This document shows positions 62,262-64,000 of a stretch of 64,000 nucleotides of DNA, piece by piece; the stretch's first letter is position 1; each line of letters opens with the position of its first letter. A model generated the notes under the pieces. The model was not told the origin of the DNA and ran no database searches. It saw nothing but the letters and a program-made list of their open reading frames with translations. Position numbers and translations under genes: made by a program. Source of the DNA: Trogon surrucura (taxonomy: Eukaryota; Chordata; Aves; Trogoniformes; Trogonidae); the NCBI GenBank assembly GCA_020746105.1, contig CM036629.1, forward strand, positions 2,797,501 through 2,861,500, written 5' to 3'.

Positions 62262-62508
62262 TAAAACATCTCTGCAGCCACGACCAGCTGATGCCACCTA
62301 GGGTAACGTCTCCTGGTGGGGAACTGGAAGGATCTGATGGCCAAGTTGGCCAGGAACCAGAATTGCAACCACCTCCTGTCAACCCATAAAACATCTCTGC
62401 GGCCATGACCAGCTGGTGGTGGCATCTCCCTAGCCCTAAGTGGCTAGGGTAACCTGTCCTGGAGGTGAACTGGAAGGATCTGGTGGCCAAGTTGGCCAGG
62501 AACCAGAA
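62262..62508. repeat. Diverged tandem duplication with inserted hairpin
   Basis: Copy 1 (62262-62362) and copy 2 (62387-62508) both start TAAAACATCTCTGC and end GGCCAAGTTGGCCAGGAACC plus AGAA. Copy 2 is 21 bp longer because of a segment containing a perfect 8-bp inverted repeat, CCCTAGCC (62428-62435) and GGCTAGGG (62442-62449), with a 6-base loop. Both copies also carry the palindrome-like GGCCAAGTTGGCC. The family is not recognised. Confidence 0.9.
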
Positions 62509-64000
62509 CCTCCAGTCAACCTTGTGGTCTTCCGAGTTGGGAAACCCTAAGCATCAGCTTCTTGTGGTTCATGCATATCCATGTCTGAAAACCAGTAGAA
62601 CAAAGTCCCTCCATGCCTGAACATCTCTTCCACCCAACCTTCATTAGACTATTTCCATGGTTAAAACCAGGACTTTAATCTCCTGAGATGCTCGCCTAAA
62701 ATGTGCCACTGGCACTGAGAGATAAAATTTAATAAATATGATAAGAAAGGTTGAAACGGTTTCCTCGAAACTTGGGCTGCCTTTCTTTGGGAGTAGATGT
62801 TGGTGGCAAGCAAAGTCCTCGTAAGCTGTAAAGGCCTTCTAATGATTAGCCTGAGAAACGAGGCAGCTGAATTAGGGTATTTGTGCTCAGGAGCACGGAG
62901 AGCTGAGGTATCAGCTTCACCCCTTCCAGGAAAGCTGTGCCTTGTAAGTTCTTCACCATTGCCTTCATCTAATAAGAACGAGATGGTTTTACAGTTAACG
63001 CTGTCTTGGAGTTGAAAATGAAGTCCCACCACCGAGCCGGTGGCAATCTTCTGCCTTGCCTTGCGTGCTCGGTGTGGCAGCGGGGCCACCCGCAACGGGG
63101 AGCGTCTCTTCTGGAAGGTGAACCCAAGCGCCCGCAGAATGAGACAGCAGCCTGGCCACTGTGCCAGAGGAGGTCCGCCTTCACCATCTCTCAGAAGAAG
63201 TGGCTCCGGCAGCCTTTGGTTCCTTCCTTAAATTGGAAGAGAGTGTTGGTCCCCCCTTTACTGGCTGCTCTTGGCAACATCAGGATGATCATCTGCTCCT
63301 TCAGCAAGACCATCCAAGTCCAGGGGAGATGTGCCCTGCAGGTGACTGTGCAGATGCTGCAGCCTGCTCTTTTCATCCCTTTCTTCAAATTTCCTCCCCA
63401 TTCCTCCTCCCACCCACCCTTCCCTCCCAGCCTCCTCCCTTTTCCCCCAGGCAACTCGCTTTGGTGACACTGGAGACGATCCTGCACCATCACCCCACCT
63501 CTCCCTCTCCATCACATCCCTTCCTCTGCTCTTGCCCCAGTCCCGGGTACCTTTTGCTCTCCCGTGGTAGCAGTGCCTTGGTTCTCCTCGCTCCACCACC
63601 CGCTACAATTCCTCTCCTCGTTACCACTGCAGCTATTTCTTCAGCAGCGACCGCTGCGGTGAGCCCTGGGACCTATCGCAGCATCGCAAGCCATGGCGCT
63701 TGGCCCCACAAAACCAGAGGGGAACCACGGCGTCTTACTCATTGGTACCAGAAAGATGCTACCCCATCGCCTCCTTCCCGGTGGGCAGTGGTTTGGGGAG
63801 AGGGGGAAGAGGTGGCCGTGCTCATATCAGGGCAAAGCGCTTGCTCTGGGGACTTGGTCTCTTCCATGGCCATCAACGCAACATCTTGGGGCTCTCCAAA
63901 ACTAGCCTGGGCTGCAAGAGTCCGAGTCAAGCATCTTTTTTGAGGTGGGGATGGAGTTGGTGCTCGAAGGTTTGTTACTGGTGTGGTTCAGGGTAAAGAA
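62509..64000. other. Intergenic, right end of window
   Basis: No gene recognised. A 260-aa plus-strand frame (63161-63943) is rich in Pro and Ser, has a pyrimidine-rich centre (about 63370-63560) and shows no domain. Confidence 0.5.

Noticed and set aside
63161..63943. 260-aa plus-strand frame
   Set aside because: It has no domain and a biased pyrimidine-rich centre, and competing frames occur on both strands.

Overview
This is vertebrate nuclear DNA, almost certainly from a bird. The genes are split by GT-AG introns. The interspersed repeats are CR1 LINE 3' fragments, whose tails end in copies of ATTCTGTGA, plus one ERVL-type solo LTR; both are typical of avian genomes. Gene order, EMC8 (-) / COX4I1 (+) / DUSP22-like (+) / IRF8 (+), corresponds to human 16q24.1 except for the added phosphatase gene. 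I cannot name the species.

Layout. 1-5187: non-coding, most likely intron 1 of EMC8 read leftwards, with three CR1 pieces. 5188-5397: first coding exon of EMC8 on the minus strand; its other exons are not in the window. 5400-6080: GC-rich bidirectional EMC8/COX4I1 promoter with ETS-type motifs and two minisatellites. 6459-9852: complete COX4I1 coding region in four coding exons (171 aa), with a CR1 in its last intron. 11188-23316: complete seven-exon atypical dual-specificity phosphatase (199 aa), closest to DUSP22. 24149-25322: solo LTR with an exact 5-bp target duplication. 27380-27962: G-rich minisatellite directly upstream of the IRF8 promoter. 28042-28380: compact IRF8 promoter with six phased CACGCCC boxes, a GAS element, three inverted CCAAT boxes, a TATA box and a non-coding first exon. 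29969-36035: complete IRF8 coding region in eight coding exons (428 aa), then about 1 kb of 3' UTR. 37066-64000: no gene recognised. This is the position of the regulatory desert between IRF8 and FOXF1 in other vertebrates.

How the genes relate. EMC8 (ER membrane insertase subunit) and COX4I1 (cytochrome c oxidase subunit IV) are housekeeping genes driven head to head. IRF8 is the interferon-regulated transcription factor of myeloid and B cells, and its promoter carries the expected STAT-type site. The most interesting point is the DUSP22-like gene beside IRF8. In human, DUSP22 lies beside IRF4, the sister of IRF8, on 6p25. The window therefore seems to keep a DUSP22-IRF ohnolog pair whose phosphatase member I do not know from the mammalian IRF8 locus.
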